DNA of 64,000 bases from Campylobacter sp. TTU_617 (GCF_016599045.1 NZ_JAENKV010000008.1:1-64000); one strand, 5' to 3'. Positions 9,458 through 19,570 are shown, numbered from the stretch's first letter. A program made the numbers and translations. Notes: generated by a model not told the origin, from the sequence alone.

Positions 9458-9796
9458 TTAAAAAGTTATATTTTCAATAAATTCTATTATATTATTTTTA
9501 ACACAAATTAGATCTATTTGAAAATCATTATTTTTACGTGTTTTCAAAAAATAAAATTCTATTGTTTTAATGATTTTTTGACATTTTTTACGATTAATGC
9601 GCTCATAAACATTATAGTCATTTTGAGTAAATTTAACTTCAATAAAATGCAAAATATTATCTTTTAAGGCAATAATATCTATTTCACCAAATTTAGAATG
9701 AAAATTTCTTTCCAAAATTTGAAACTGCTGTTTTTTAAGAAAATCACAGGCTTTATCTTCTCCTTTGATACCAAGGATATAAGAAGATACGCCCAT
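9458..9796 (-). CDS. YraN/UPF0102 family nuclease-fold protein
   Basis: A 112-residue protein with the YraN pattern: GEDKACDFL near residues 11-19, FGEIDIIALKDNILHFIEVK at about 37-56 (the D...ExK core of restriction-endonuclease-like folds), and a basic middle. Family members are thought to act on branched or recombining DNA, but no activity is established here. Its start abuts the hom stop, so it is the third gene of the aminotransferase-hom-yraN unit. 51 bases separate it from trxA. Confidence 0.88.
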   Translation of the reverse strand: MGVSSYILGIKGEDKACDFLKKQQFQILERNFHSKFGEIDIIALKDNILHFIEVKFTQNDYNVYERINRKKCQKIIKTIEFYFLKTRKNNDFQIDLICVKNNIIEFIENITF

Positions 9797-11049
9797 TAAT
9801 CCTCTATACGCATCATAAAAGGTTCTTCTTTGACAAATTCTTGCTGTTTTAAAATTTTTAATAAATTTTGTATGCTCTTTTCATAAGTAAAATGCGTTGT
9901 AAAAAATATAGTAGTACAATTTTCATTATTTTTTTTAGGTTTTTGCAAAAAACTTTCAATAGAAATTAAATTTTGAGACATAAGTAAAGTAATTTTAGAT
10001 AAGACTCCTAATTTATCTTCTACTTTAATTCTTAAATAATATTTTGTATATATTTCTTCTGGTTTTAATAGGTTAAATTCTAATTTTTCTTTAAAACCTA
10101 ACATAGGAGTTTTAAAATTTCCTTTGGCTATATCCATTAAATCAGCAACAATAGCACTAGCAGTTGCCAAACCTCCAGCTCCAGCACCATAATACAAACT
10201 CTCTCCTAATACATCACCTACTATAGAAATAGCATTCATAACTCCATCAACTTTTGAAAGCATTTTATTTTTACTAATCATAGTAGGATGCACTCTTAAT
10301 TCAATATTTGAATCTTTTAATTTAGCTATACCTAAAAGTTTTATAGTAAAATCAAATTCATTAGCAAAATACATATCTTCAGAACTTATATCTTTAATGC
10401 CCTGAGTTAAAATTTCTTCAGGTTTTATATCAAGATTATAAGCAAGACTAGCCAAAATTAAAAGCTTATGTGTAGCATCTTGTCCTTCTATATCAAAACT
10501 AGGATCAGCTTCAGCATAGCCTAATTCTTGTGCTTTTTCTAAAGCACTATTAAAATCCATTCCAACCTGCTGCATACAAGTTAAAATATAATTGCACGTT
10601 CCGTTTAAAATGCCTTTAATATTAATAATATTATTTGCACTTAAACCCTCTTTTAAAACTTTAATAATAGGAATACCACCTGCAACACTTGCTTCATAAC
10701 CAAAAGCTAAATCTTTAGCCAATCTTTCAAGTTCATAACGATGATAAGCAAGCAAAGCTTTATTAGCAGTTACAACATTTTTCTTTCTCTTTAGTAATTC
10801 ACTAATGATTTCAAAAGGTTGCTTAATTCCACCCATTAATTCTACATATACATCAATATCTTTAAAATTTAAAATTTCATCTACATCTAAAGTAATAGGA
10901 ATAAGAGCATCTTTTTTAATATGTCTTGCTAAAGCTATTACCGGAGTAATGCTTTGACCGCATCTTGCTTTTATAATTTTTTTATTTTCTATTAAAACTT
11001 TTGCAACATTGCTTCCTACTGTTCCATAACCTAAAATAGCAACTCTCAT
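9796..11049 (-). CDS. hom: Homoserine dehydrogenase
   Basis: Reduces aspartate semialdehyde to homoserine, the branch point to threonine and methionine. The 417-residue chain has an N-terminal Rossmann motif GYGTVGS (7-13), the catalytic domain containing GILNGTCNYIL (about 165-175) and a GYAEADPSFDIEG substrate segment. A C-terminal ACT domain (about 345-417) suggests feedback control, probably by threonine. It overlaps the upstream aminotransferase gene by 4 bases (ATGA), indicating coupled translation. Confidence 0.96.
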   Translation of the reverse strand: MRVAILGYGTVGSNVAKVLIENKKIIKARCGQSITPVIALARHIKKDALIPITLDVDEILNFKDIDVYVELMGGIKQPFEIISELLKRKKNVVTANKALLAYHRYELERLAKDLAFGYEASVAGGIPIIKVLKEGLSANNIINIKGILNGTCNYILTCMQQVGMDFNSALEKAQELGYAEADPSFDIEGQDATHKLLILASLAYNLDIKPEEILTQGIKDISSEDMYFANEFDFTIKLLGIAKLKDSNIELRVHPTMISKNKMLSKVDGVMNAISIVGDVLGESLYYGAGAGGLATASAIVADLMDIAKGNFKTPMLGFKEKLEFNLLKPEEIYTKYYLRIKVEDKLGVLSKITLLMSQNLISIESFLQKPKKNNENCTTIFFTTHFTYEKSIQNLLKILKQQEFVKEEPFMMRIED

Positions 11050-12254
11050 ATATTTTCTTTAAAATATTTTTTAATATTTCTTGCAGCTTGACGAATGCGA
11101 TTTTCATTTTCTATCAAAGCAATGCGCACATAATCATCTCCTGCTTCACCAAACCCAACCCCTGGACTTACCGCAACATTAGCATATTGTAAAAGTTGTT
11201 TTGAAAATTCTAGACTTTTTAAATGAGCTTTACTAGGTGGTAGCTTAGCCCATATAAACATACTTGCATTTGGTTTTACTAAATTCCAACCTATATTACC
11301 AAAAGCTTCTACTAAAACTTGCATTCTTTTTTCATAATTTAATCTAATATTTTCAACACAACTTTGATCGCTGTCAAGAGCTATAGTAGCTGCAACTTGT
11401 ATAGGTGTATACATACCATAATCAAACCAAGATTTGATTTTTTTAAGAGCATTAACAAGACGTTGATTACCCACAACAAAACCAACTCTCCAACCAGCCA
11501 TATTATAAGATTTTGAAAGAGTATAAGTTTCCACAGCAACATCTTTAGCACCATCAACCTCTAAAATAGAAGGGGTCTTATAAGATCCATAAGTCAAATC
11601 AGCATAAGCAATATCACTAATAATGTAAAATCTTTCTTTTTTTGCAAACTGAACAAGTTTTTCATAAAAACTTTTTTGCACTATTGTTGTTGTCGGATTA
11701 TGAGGAAAATTAACAACCAAATATTTAGCTCTTGGTATGCTTTCAGTTAAAGTTTGTTCTAAATTTTTAAAAAATTGATTTTCATTAAGCTCAAAATTTT
11801 CATTATAGCAAATAGGCATTTTAACAACATTTCCACCTGCTATAATAAAGGCTTGAGTATGAATAGGATAAGCAGGAGTTGGAACTATAGCTGTATCACC
11901 AGGATTGATAATGGCACGAGCAAGATTTACAAAGCCTTCTTTTGAACCCATAGTAGCTACAACTTCATTTTCTGGATCTAAAATAACATTATATTTTCTT
12001 TTATACCAATTACAAATAGCAAGTCTTAATTTATAAATTCCAATAGAAGCTGAATATCCAGATGTTTTATCTTTATTAGCGCTTTCACAAAGTTTATCTA
12101 TAATATGTTGCGGGGTTTTGCCATCTGGATTCCCCATTGAAAAATCTATAATATCCGCTCCCTTGCGTCTAGCAAGCATTTTTATTGCATTTACCTCAGC
12201 AAAAACATAATTTGGTAATCTTTCTATAGTATGAAAACGGATTTCATCAAACAT
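11046..12254 (-). CDS. Class I/II pyridoxal-phosphate aminotransferase
   Basis: A 402-residue fold-type I aminotransferase. Visible marks are the PLP-contact GSKEGF, the NFPHNPTT segment near residues 180-187, YADLTYG, and the Schiff-base lysine in SKSYNMAGWRVGF. The closest match by eye is the AlaC/AspC-like subgroup, so it may make alanine or another amino acid; the substrate is not determinable from sequence. It overlaps hom by 4 bases downstream. The aminotransferase-hom-yraN order is that of C. jejuni Cj0150c-Cj0148c. Confidence 0.88.
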   Translation of the reverse strand: MFDEIRFHTIERLPNYVFAEVNAIKMLARRKGADIIDFSMGNPDGKTPQHIIDKLCESANKDKTSGYSASIGIYKLRLAICNWYKRKYNVILDPENEVVATMGSKEGFVNLARAIINPGDTAIVPTPAYPIHTQAFIIAGGNVVKMPICYNENFELNENQFFKNLEQTLTESIPRAKYLVVNFPHNPTTTIVQKSFYEKLVQFAKKERFYIISDIAYADLTYGSYKTPSILEVDGAKDVAVETYTLSKSYNMAGWRVGFVVGNQRLVNALKKIKSWFDYGMYTPIQVAATIALDSDQSCVENIRLNYEKRMQVLVEAFGNIGWNLVKPNASMFIWAKLPPSKAHLKSLEFSKQLLQYANVAVSPGVGFGEAGDDYVRIALIENENRIRQAARNIKKYFKENI

Positions 12255-12262
12255 ATTTTTCC

Positions 12263-13066
12263 TTATTTTTTAAGATATATTTTTAAACCTCTTTTAATAT
12301 TATCAAGATTATATACATCACTAATTATTACATATACTGATCCATCTGGAACAAATTCTGAAAAATGATTATTTTTTGTTTGACTTTTAATACTTTTGAT
12401 TAAATTTAAATTTTTATCTAAAAATAAAATTTTTGGAAACCATTCATCAGTATCATTAGCATCTATTTTAAGTGAAGTGGCACCTTTTAATAAAACAATA
12501 TAATCTTGCAAAGGTTTTTCTAAAAAAGTAGCTGTGTTTAAATTAACATTTGCATTGGTTTTTAATTTTACTTGATCAAAATTCAAATCATACTCATAGT
12601 CATTTAAACCTATTCTTTTTATATTATTAATATAGACAGAATTTTCTTTTAAAAGCCTATAAAATATTCCAGGATCTAGAATATATTGAGATTCTACTTG
12701 TATAGTATAATCAATATTTCCCTCTCTTAAAACCAAATCTGTTGGAATAAAATATACATAACCTGCATTATTTAAGGCATCATTAATAATTTCAAAAAAT
12801 AAAATAAAATCTGTTTGTGCCTTAAAATTTAATCTCAAAGTTTCTGGAGTTGGAAGTATAAGATTGAGTAAAGAATTTGCTTTTAACATATTAGATATTT
12901 TTTCTATATCTAAATTACCTTGTGAATCTTGATAGTTTTGATTAGCAAACAAAAGCTCAAGCTGGGTTTTTTTACTTGAGGAATTAACAATATTTTTAGC
13001 CAATTCTAAAGAGGATATACCATAAGCTAAGCTGGTAAAAACTATCAAAAATAAAATTTTTACCAT
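12263..13066 (-). CDS. Unrecognised periplasmic protein
   Basis: A 267-residue protein with a likely signal peptide (about residues 1-16, MVKILFLIVFTSLAYG). The rest is rich in Asn, Asp and Leu with alternating strand-like segments, and no motif I recognise. It overlaps the upstream RodZ-like gene by 7 bases and precedes the aminotransferase gene by 8, so it belongs to the same transcription run. The tight pairing with a RodZ-like protein hints at an envelope role, which is inference only. Confidence 0.75.
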   Translation of the reverse strand: MVKILFLIVFTSLAYGISSLELAKNIVNSSSKKTQLELLFANQNYQDSQGNLDIEKISNMLKANSLLNLILPTPETLRLNFKAQTDFILFFEIINDALNNAGYVYFIPTDLVLREGNIDYTIQVESQYILDPGIFYRLLKENSVYINNIKRIGLNDYEYDLNFDQVKLKTNANVNLNTATFLEKPLQDYIVLLKGATSLKIDANDTDEWFPKILFLDKNLNLIKSIKSQTKNNHFSEFVPDGSVYVIISDVYNLDNIKRGLKIYLKK

Positions 13067-13998
13067 TCTTTTCCTTTATTAAGCTTTATAAAATCACTTA
13101 AAGTAATATTTGAGATCTTTCCGTCTTTAATTAAAAAGCGCTTTGAACCTCCTGCTGGAAATCTTTTTTCTTTTCCATCTTCATCTATAAAACTTAAAGC
13201 AGAAGCTCCCATTAAAACAAGCTGATCTTCTTTTAAAGAAAGATTAAAATCCTTATCTTTAACAAAACTAGTTTTTTTATAATTTTTAAGATTAATTAAA
13301 CCAACCCATATTTTACCATCTGTCTTAAAAGTAACTTCATCTAATGGTTTTTCTTCTATAATATTAAGTTCATCATTTTGAAAAGTCACATTATCTTCTT
13401 GGCTTAAATTTTGTTCTTGATTTATTGTAGTATTTTCATCAAGAAAATTATCTTGATTGGTTAAATTATTTTCCTCTTTTTCTTCAACTTTAGGACTTTT
13501 TTCTTCATCTACTTCTTGTGTATTATCGATAATTTTTACGTTATTTGTTACTTCTTTTAAATTTGTTTTAGCTTCTCCTATAATATTTACAATTGCAGCA
13601 CTTGATTTATTTTCTTCAGTTTTTAAAGAAAAATTAAATCCGCTTAAATAATAAAACACAAAAATTAAAATTACAATAATTGCAACAATAATATAAATCC
13701 AAAAACCTGAAGACTTATTTGTATAAGTATCAATTTTTGGAGTGATAATTTTACCTTTTGATAGATTATAAGAATTATTAAGGTTATTTTCATTTAAATA
13801 ATTTTCATACAATTCATTAAAATCTGTAAAATCAAGATCATATTCACGACTTAAAATTTTAATAAAACCACGCACATTAAAATGATTCAAAGTATCAAAA
13901 TCTTGGTTAATTAAAGCCTTTAAAAAATCAATTTCAATTTGCGTTCTAGCAGCAACTTCTCTTAAATCTAAATCTTGTAATTTTTTCCAACTATTCAT
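13060..13998 (-). CDS. RodZ-like membrane protein with N-terminal helix-turn-helix
   Basis: 312 residues. The N-terminal part (about 10-70: LREVAARTQIEIDFLKALI ... VRGFIKILSREYDLD) is the helix-turn-helix module of RodZ-type proteins. A single membrane segment lies at about residues 99-123. It is followed by a long acidic, low-complexity stretch (about 130-220) and a small C-terminal domain. RodZ links MreB to the membrane in rod-shaped bacteria; in this helical genus a shape role is plausible but not shown. It overlaps the rRNA methyltransferase gene by 8 bases. Confidence 0.75.
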   Translation of the reverse strand: MNSWKKLQDLDLREVAARTQIEIDFLKALINQDFDTLNHFNVRGFIKILSREYDLDFTDFNELYENYLNENNLNNSYNLSKGKIITPKIDTYTNKSSGFWIYIIVAIIVILIFVFYYLSGFNFSLKTEENKSSAAIVNIIGEAKTNLKEVTNNVKIIDNTQEVDEEKSPKVEEKEENNLTNQDNFLDENTTINQEQNLSQEDNVTFQNDELNIIEEKPLDEVTFKTDGKIWVGLINLKNYKKTSFVKDKDFNLSLKEDQLVLMGASALSFIDEDGKEKRFPAGGSKRFLIKDGKISNITLSDFIKLNKGKEW

Positions 13999-14677
13999 TT
14001 ATCATCCTATCACAAAGTATTGCAAAAGCAGCACTTACATTTAAACTATCAAATTGATTTTTCATAGCTATACCTATACATTCATCACATTTTTTAATTA
14101 TTTTTGCACTCAAGCCAAAACCTTCACTGCCTAAAATTAAAGCTTTCTTTTTAACATTTTTTAATTTTAAAGTATGAATTTCTTTTCCTTCTTTATCGGC
14201 AGCATAAATTTTAAAATTTACTTGCTTAAGCTCATTAATTAATCCTAAAATATCATTTTTTACTACAATAGGCAAACCAAGAGCTGCTCCACTGCTAGTT
14301 CTTATTATATTTTGCATTGCAAGCTGATTTCCACAAAAAATTAAACCTTGTGCACCTAAAGCATAAGCAGTCCTAATAATAGCACCTATATTTCCCATAT
14401 CAGTTACACCACAAAGTATAATTAAAAAATCATTTTTTTTAATCGTATCAAAATCAGCAAATACAAATTCTTTTATATCCATTAAAAAACCTTGATGATT
14501 TCCACCTTTAGCATAAGATTGAGCTGTTTTAAAATCAAGCCTTTTAATCTTAAAACCAGACTTTGCAATTTTATTAAAAGTTTTAAAATCACATTCTTTA
14601 GCTAAATAAATTTCGTTAATCATATCTTGATAATGTTCTAAAATATAAAAAAATACTTGCTTACCATAAACTAACAT
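13991..14677 (-). CDS. rlmB: SpoU/TrmH-family rRNA (or tRNA) 2'-O-methyltransferase
   Basis: A 228-residue SPOUT-class methyltransferase. The three family motifs are visible: NIGAIIRTAYALGAQG (motif 1), ALILGSEGFGL (motif 2) and CDECIGIAMKNQFDSLNVSAA (in part, motif 3), which form the SAM-binding knot. The short N-terminal domain looks like the substrate-binding half of RlmB, which methylates G2251 of 23S rRNA in E. coli. Substrate identity is inferred. It lies 4 bases downstream of rsmI. Confidence 0.88.
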   Translation of the reverse strand: MLVYGKQVFFYILEHYQDMINEIYLAKECDFKTFNKIAKSGFKIKRLDFKTAQSYAKGGNHQGFLMDIKEFVFADFDTIKKNDFLIILCGVTDMGNIGAIIRTAYALGAQGLIFCGNQLAMQNIIRTSSGAALGLPIVVKNDILGLINELKQVNFKIYAADKEGKEIHTLKLKNVKKKALILGSEGFGLSAKIIKKCDECIGIAMKNQFDSLNVSAAFAILCDRMINE

Positions 14678-14681
14678 TTTA

Positions 14682-15515
14682 TTATTTTATCTCATCTTGA
14701 CTTAAAAGCAGTTTTTTATAAAGTTCCTTTGAATTTTTACCATAAATTTTTGATAAAAGCTTACTCTTAACCTTTAAAGGTAAATCAAGTTCTAAAATAT
14801 CTTTTTCATTTAAAAAATTTTTTTGCTCTTCTTGTTCTTTTTCTTTTAAAACTAAAACCCATTCACCTTTTAAATTAGTATTTTTTAAAATTTCAAATAA
14901 ATTTTTGGCACTAGCTCTTAATTTAGTTTCAAATTTTTTACTAATTTCTTTGATGAGAAAAATCTCTCTTGTTTCTTCTAAATTAGCTATTGTTTCAATT
15001 AAAGATAAGATACGTTTTGGGGATTCATAAACTATACTTGGATAAGGATTATTTAAAAGTTTTTCTATATCTTTTTGACGCTCTTTGCCCTTATTTGATA
15101 AAAAACCCATAAAAATAAATTCTTTCTTACAAAAACCACTACTTACTAGAGCGATCAAAGCAGCATTAGCACCAGGTAAAACCTCATAAGATAAATTATT
15201 ATCTAAAGCATATTTTATCAAAGAAACTCCAGGATCACTAATACCTGGCATACCAGCATCGCTCATATAAGCGATATTTTTATCAAAAAAATCTAAAGTA
15301 ATATTTTTAAAAAATTGAATTTCATTATGAGTATGAAGTGAAATAAATTTATTAGGTTTAATTTGAATATTAAATTTAGAATTCAAAAGAGAAATTAAAG
15401 ACTTGCAAACTCTAGTATCTTCGCAAACTATTACTTCGCAAGTCTTTAGAATTTCTAAAGAACGAAATGAAATATCATTTAAATTTCCTATGGGAGTAGG
15501 AATAAAATAAAGCAT
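14682..15515 (-). CDS. rsmI: 16S rRNA (cytidine-1402-2'-O)-methyltransferase
   Basis: A 277-residue tetrapyrrole-methylase-fold enzyme that methylates the ribose of C1402 in 16S rRNA. Recognised by PIGNLNDIS near the N-terminus, VICEDTRV, the SDAGMPGISDPG loop and VYESPKRI. It is encoded 3 bases downstream of rpmE and just upstream of the RlmB-like gene, so three translation-related genes are clustered. Confidence 0.94.
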   Translation of the reverse strand: MLYFIPTPIGNLNDISFRSLEILKTCEVIVCEDTRVCKSLISLLNSKFNIQIKPNKFISLHTHNEIQFFKNITLDFFDKNIAYMSDAGMPGISDPGVSLIKYALDNNLSYEVLPGANAALIALVSSGFCKKEFIFMGFLSNKGKERQKDIEKLLNNPYPSIVYESPKRILSLIETIANLEETREIFLIKEISKKFETKLRASAKNLFEILKNTNLKGEWVLVLKEKEQEEQKNFLNEKDILELDLPLKVKSKLLSKIYGKNSKELYKKLLLSQDEIK

Positions 15516-15518
15516 TTA

Positions 15519-15719
15519 CTATTGCATTGCGTATTTTTTCTTGAATTTCTCTACACGACCTGCTGCATCAACAATTTTTTCACTTCCTGTAAAAAATGGA
15601 TGACAACTTGAACAAATATCTACTCTTAATTCGCTTTTATTTGATCTTGTTGTAAAAGTATTGCCACATGCACAACTTACTTTACACTCTACATATTCTG
15701 GATGAATTTCTTTTCTCAT
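15519..15719 (-). CDS. rpmE: 50S ribosomal protein L31, zinc-binding type
   Basis: 66-residue large-subunit protein. It keeps the cysteines of the zinc form (C12, C16 and C18 region plus CSSC near 36-39), so it is the C+ paralogue rather than the zinc-independent one. A 62-base gap separates it from the RsmE gene upstream, giving room for its own promoter. The HPFFTG signature follows the second cysteine pair. Confidence 0.96.
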   Translation of the reverse strand: MRKEIHPEYVECKVSCACGNTFTTRSNKSELRVDICSSCHPFFTGSEKIVDAAGRVEKFKKKYAMQ

Positions 15720-15781
15720 TACAATTCCTTGAAATTTTTAAAGTTTTTATTATATAAAAATATAAATAAAACAAAGATAAA

Positions 15782-16435
15782 TTAAAGTAAAACTTTAGAA
15801 CTTATAGCAAGAGCCGCACTATGAGCTCTTAGGATATTTGGAGTATTTAAAGAAATTTTATTTTTAAAAATTTGAATTTCTTCTTCGCTAAAACCACCCT
15901 CAGGTCCTATAAAATATATATTATTTTTAAAAAATTCTTTTTTTTCTCCAGAAAAATCAACTAAAACAACATTTTGATATTTTTCTAAAAACTCTTCAAT
16001 ATTATTAAAAAGTTCAATTTGCATCATATATGATCTTCCGCATTGCTCACACGATTGTATGATAATTCTCTCACAACGTTTAAAATCAATTTTAAAATTT
16101 TTTTGAGAATATTGAGTATAAACTAAAATAAGTTTATCTACACCCAATTCATTTAAAAAAGGTAAAGTTTTTTCTAAAATTTTAGGATCAATTACCGCTA
16201 ATGCTAAAGTAAAATGGGTTTTCGTTGTAATTTTTTCTTCTTTTCTTATTAATTTCAAAGCATAAAATTTTTTAGTTATTTCTAAAATTTCATAAGAATA
16301 TAAAAAATTATCCTTTAAATTTCTCAAATAAATAATGTCCTTTTCTTTAACACGACGTACTTTAAGATGAGAGAATTCTTCATTTTTTAAATATAAAAAC
16401 TCCACACCGCTTTCTTTGCAAAATAAGAACCGCAT
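15782..16435 (-). CDS. rsmE: 16S rRNA (uracil-1498-N3)-methyltransferase
   Basis: A 217-residue SPOUT methyltransferase of the RsmE family. The C-terminal knot has the typical FIGPEGGFSEEEI and ILRAHSAALAISS segments, and the N-terminal half is the PUA-like RNA-binding domain. The reaction on U1498 is known for the E. coli enzyme. It is slightly shorter than the usual 240 or so residues. It abuts the membrane-protein gene upstream with no gap. Confidence 0.92.
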   Translation of the reverse strand: MRFLFCKESGVEFLYLKNEEFSHLKVRRVKEKDIIYLRNLKDNFLYSYEILEITKKFYALKLIRKEEKITTKTHFTLALAVIDPKILEKTLPFLNELGVDKLILVYTQYSQKNFKIDFKRCERIIIQSCEQCGRSYMMQIELFNNIEEFLEKYQNVVLVDFSGEKKEFFKNNIYFIGPEGGFSEEEIQIFKNKISLNTPNILRAHSAALAISSKVLL

Positions 16436-16846
16436 TTAGAAAAATTTTTTAAACAAAAAAGGTAAAAATAATAAAAAAATTTCTATAGGTAAGATTAAAA
16501 AACTAATCCATCTAAAAAAAATATATCTTCTATTTTCACGTGCTTTTTTAAATTGTCTAAAATGAAATATAGCTAAAACAAAAATTAAAATATTAGCTAA
16601 AATCATCAACCAATAATTTAAAGTCATTTCAAAATGATTAAGAGCTAAGAGTAACATTCCTGTAAAAAAGATTAAGATTAAAAAAAAATAATAAATAGGT
16701 AAAAATAAACGAATTCTTCTTGTAAAGATAAATTCTGTTTTAAAATTTCCCTGAGTTAAAACTAAATAAAAAAGCATTAAAAAACCGCTTGCATAAAGAC
16801 TATAAAGATGTAAGGCTAAAATAAACTCATAACTTTGATCCATCAT
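16436..16846 (-). CDS. Small four-segment integral membrane protein, unrecognised
   Basis: 136 residues, mostly hydrophobic, with about four membrane segments (roughly 10-30, 48-66, 76-95 and 108-130) and a conserved-looking ARENRRYIFFRW loop. No family function is recognised. It overlaps the haem-lipoprotein gene by 4 bases, and the pairing with a c-type cytochrome may mean a respiratory or cytochrome-assembly role. That is inference from position only. Confidence 0.7.
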   Translation of the reverse strand: MMDQSYEFILALHLYSLYASGFLMLFYLVLTQGNFKTEFIFTRRIRLFLPIYYFFLILIFFTGMLLLALNHFEMTLNYWLMILANILIFVLAIFHFRQFKKARENRRYIFFRWISFLILPIEIFLLFLPFLFKKFF

Positions 16847-17265
16847 TTCCCTTTGTTGGTGATATATTTAGCCAAATTTTCAATTTGATCCAAATTTAAA
16901 TTAATACAATGATCTTTATCATTTTGTTTTTGACAAAGATTAAATTTTCGCATAAAATTTTCTTTGCTTAAATTTTTAATTCTAATATTATTTTTTAATT
17001 TTAATTCTCCTTCTTTTCCATGACAATTTGCACATTTTTGTTTATATAAAGAACTAATAATACTTAAATTCATATTTAAAACTTGAGTATCATCTAAAGA
17101 ATCGTCACCAACTGGTAATGGTAAATTATCATCATTTACTTGAGTTTTTTCATCATTTTGCTCTATTTGAACAATCTCTTGATCTGATGATTTGGATTTA
17201 AGAGATTTATCTTCATTATTAGAACATCCAACAAAAAATAAGAAAATGATTATTAAATATGGCAT
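16843..17265 (-). CDS. Monohaem c-type cytochrome lipoprotein
   Basis: 140 residues. The N-terminal hydrophobic stretch ends in FVGC, a lipobox, so the mature protein would be tethered to a membrane by Cys14. After an acidic linker there is one haem site, CANCH (about residues 94-98), followed by GKEGELKLKN. It is probably a small electron carrier on the periplasmic side. It overlaps genes on both sides by 1-4 bases (queD upstream, membrane protein downstream). Confidence 0.82.
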   Translation of the reverse strand: MPYLIIIFLFFVGCSNNEDKSLKSKSSDQEIVQIEQNDEKTQVNDDNLPLPVGDDSLDDTQVLNMNLSIISSLYKQKCANCHGKEGELKLKNNIRIKNLSKENFMRKFNLCQKQNDKDHCINLNLDQIENLAKYITNKGK

Positions 17266-17846
17266 TAAACTTCCTTTGGGTTAATAAAAATATAAGAATT
17301 TTTTAATTTTTCATAGAAATTCTTATCTTTCCAATCTTCTTGAATTGCTTCTGAAAATTCTATATCTTCTAATTTTATAGAAGGCAAAAATTCACTATAA
17401 GCATCCTCCTTAAATCCTTGTGCATAACCACTTTTTGTTTCATGAACTATAATACTTTTTAAATAAACCCCTTGTTCGCCATTTATCATCTTAGTCTGTT
17501 TTAATAAAGTATCAATAAGAACAAAAAAAATACGGCAAAAATTTTCAGCACTAACATTTAATGGTAAAATAATCCAACGACTAGAAAATTTTTTCATTTG
17601 TTCTAAATATTCTTCATTATCATCTTTAAAAAGAGTAATAGCATGATCAAAACTATCAATAATTTGTTTTACTTCTTGCTTTAAAAGTCCAAAATCATAT
17701 ACCATTCCAGCGTTATCTAAATATTTACTTTCAAGCAATACTTCAACTTTATAAGAATGTCCATGAATACTACTTTTACAACGCTTAGAACTGCAAAAAC
17801 GAACGATATGAGCATTCTCAAATTCAAATTCTTTTCTAATAATCAT
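17265..17846 (-). CDS. queD: 6-carboxy-tetrahydropterin synthase
   Basis: Second step of the queuosine/7-deazaguanine pathway, converting dihydroneopterin triphosphate to carboxytetrahydropterin. 193 residues. The zinc histidines are in ENAHIV and HGHSYK (about 12 and 29-34), the catalytic cysteine lies in the CKSSIHGHS stretch, and the VYDFG segment and VHETKSG motif are present. It is somewhat longer than the roughly 120-residue E. coli enzyme, as in other Campylobacterota. Its start overlaps the queE stop (ATGA). Confidence 0.92.
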   Translation of the reverse strand: MIIRKEFEFENAHIVRFCSSKRCKSSIHGHSYKVEVLLESKYLDNAGMVYDFGLLKQEVKQIIDSFDHAITLFKDDNEEYLEQMKKFSSRWIILPLNVSAENFCRIFFVLIDTLLKQTKMINGEQGVYLKSIIVHETKSGYAQGFKEDAYSEFLPSIKLEDIEFSEAIQEDWKDKNFYEKLKNSYIFINPKEV

Positions 17847-18592
17847 ACTCCCTCTTTATCATTCCAAAGTCTTATATGCATTCTATCGGAGTAATTATAT
17901 CCATTTTTTATACAAAAATGTGCCACCTCTAAAGCATTAATTTTTAAAATTTCTTCATTATAGCCCATAGGCATACAATAAACTTCATTATCCACTTTGG
18001 CTAAAATTTCATCAATTTCTATTTTAGCTTTATTACTTTTTATCATTTCTTTATCTAAAACAAATTTATAAAAACTATCTTTAGCATTTTGCACAATAGC
18101 TTTTATAGCATCAAAATTTAATCTTTTTTCTTTAGGTATTTTACTATTACTTAATTTTACACCCAAAGCAAAGATGCATTTTTTATATAAAGGAAATTTT
18201 TCAAAATCTATCTTTAAGCTTGCATTAGTTTCAAAATGAATTTCAAAATTATCTTTTAATAAAAGCTCAAGCCACTTTAAAAAATCATTATTATTATAAT
18301 ACAATAAAGGCTCACCACCTGTAATAACTACAATAGGGTTTAATTTTGCTTTTAAAAAGCATACTCTTTTATAAAGCTCTAAAGGGGTAAATCTTGTATA
18401 TTGATCAGCAAAATCTTTTGTAAAAACTGCTCTAATAGTATCACAACCTAAAAATTTTTTATCATTTATATTTTTATGCACTCCAAAACCATAACAATTA
18501 AAATTACATCCAGCAAATCTTACAAAAATAGCTAATCTTCCACTAAATTTTCCCTCACCTTGTATGCTTATAAAACTTTCAACAATATCCAA
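17843..18592 (-). CDS. queE: 7-carboxy-7-deazaguanine synthase, radical SAM, with split cluster motif
   Basis: Radical-SAM enzyme that contracts carboxytetrahydropterin to 7-carboxy-7-deazaguanine for queuosine. 249 residues, starting with the family's [11 protein letters not shown]. The cysteines for the 4Fe-4S cluster are C29, C33 and C50: the first pair has the normal CxxxC spacing, but 16 residues (normally 2) precede the third, in [13 protein letters not shown] near residue 96 contacts SAM. It is paired with queD and follows moaA by 5 bases. Confidence 0.92.
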   Translation of the reverse strand: MDIVESFISIQGEGKFSGRLAIFVRFAGCNFNCYGFGVHKNINDKKFLGCDTIRAVFTKDFADQYTRFTPLELYKRVCFLKAKLNPIVVITGGEPLLYYNNNDFLKWLELLLKDNFEIHFETNASLKIDFEKFPLYKKCIFALGVKLSNSKIPKEKRLNFDAIKAIVQNAKDSFYKFVLDKEMIKSNKAKIEIDEILAKVDNEVYCMPMGYNEEILKINALEVAHFCIKNGYNYSDRMHIRLWNDKEGV

Positions 18593-18597
18593 AAAAT

Positions 18598-19560
18598 TTA
18601 ACCTCCCGTCTGATAAAAAGCCCTAGAGGATGTTTCATTATCTACAACACTCCATTTATTTTTTTCTGGTTTATTTTTTAAAACTTCTTTAAGAATTTTA
18701 GCTGCTGTTTTAATATCTTTCTTTTTTACTGCTTCTTTAATACTTAAAGATTCATCATAATACAAACAAGGTATTAAAAGACCCTCGGCACTAAGTCTTA
18801 TACGATTACAAGTATCACAAAATTCGTGAGAATGAGGATCAATGATACCAAAGGTATAATTATTTATTTCATATAAAGTCACTGGAGAATTTTGTGCTTT
18901 TCTTGAAGAAATTATTTCATATTTTTGTTTTAAAATTTCAAGAATTTCATTAGATTTTAAACCTTGAAGTTTTCCATAAGCATGATTATTTTCCATAAAT
19001 TCTATAAAACGAATTTGTATATTTAAACTTTTTGCATATTCTAATAAAGAAATCAGCTCATTATCATTAAAATTTTTAAGAGCTACTGTATTAATTTTGA
19101 CTTTAAAATCTAAATTTACAGCTTCTTCAATTCCTGCTAAAACATTATTTAAAACCTCTTTTTGAGAAATTATTTTTGCTTTTTTAGAATCAAGAGTATC
19201 AAGAGAAATATTAATACGTTTTAAACCAGCTTTTTTAAGATCTTTTGCATAATCTTTGAGAAAATATCCATTTGTAGTAATAGCTAAATCAATATCTTTT
19301 TTATAATCATGAATCATTGAAATAAATATATCTAAATCTTTTCTCAATAAAGGCTCACCGCCTGTAATTCTAATCTTAGAAATTCCTTCATCAATAGCTA
19401 CTTTAACAAATAAAAACATTTCTTCAAAAGTTAATAAATTTTCTTTTGGAACCCAATCAAATGGAATTTTTGGCATACAATAAAGACAACGAAAATTACA
19501 TCTTTGTGTAACTGAAATTCTCATATAATTAATTTTTCTTCCATACTTATCAATTAGCAT
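18598..19560 (-). CDS. moaA: GTP 3',8-cyclase (molybdenum cofactor)
   Basis: First step of molybdopterin synthesis. 320 residues with the N-terminal radical-SAM motif CNFRCLYC (about 21-28), ITGGEPLLR, and the C-terminal second cluster [10 protein letters not shown] with a further cysteine in LIPCLYY. The chain ends in GG, as needed for the activating C-terminal tail. Its product is needed by the TorA-type reductase at the start of the window. It lies 10 bases after the coiled-coil protein gene. Confidence 0.96.
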   Translation of the reverse strand: MLIDKYGRKINYMRISVTQRCNFRCLYCMPKIPFDWVPKENLLTFEEMFLFVKVAIDEGISKIRITGGEPLLRKDLDIFISMIHDYKKDIDLAITTNGYFLKDYAKDLKKAGLKRINISLDTLDSKKAKIISQKEVLNNVLAGIEEAVNLDFKVKINTVALKNFNDNELISLLEYAKSLNIQIRFIEFMENNHAYGKLQGLKSNEILEILKQKYEIISSRKAQNSPVTLYEINNYTFGIIDPHSHEFCDTCNRIRLSAEGLLIPCLYYDESLSIKEAVKKKDIKTAAKILKEVLKNKPEKNKWSVVDNETSSRAFYQTGG

Positions 19561-19570
19561 TTAATAAACC

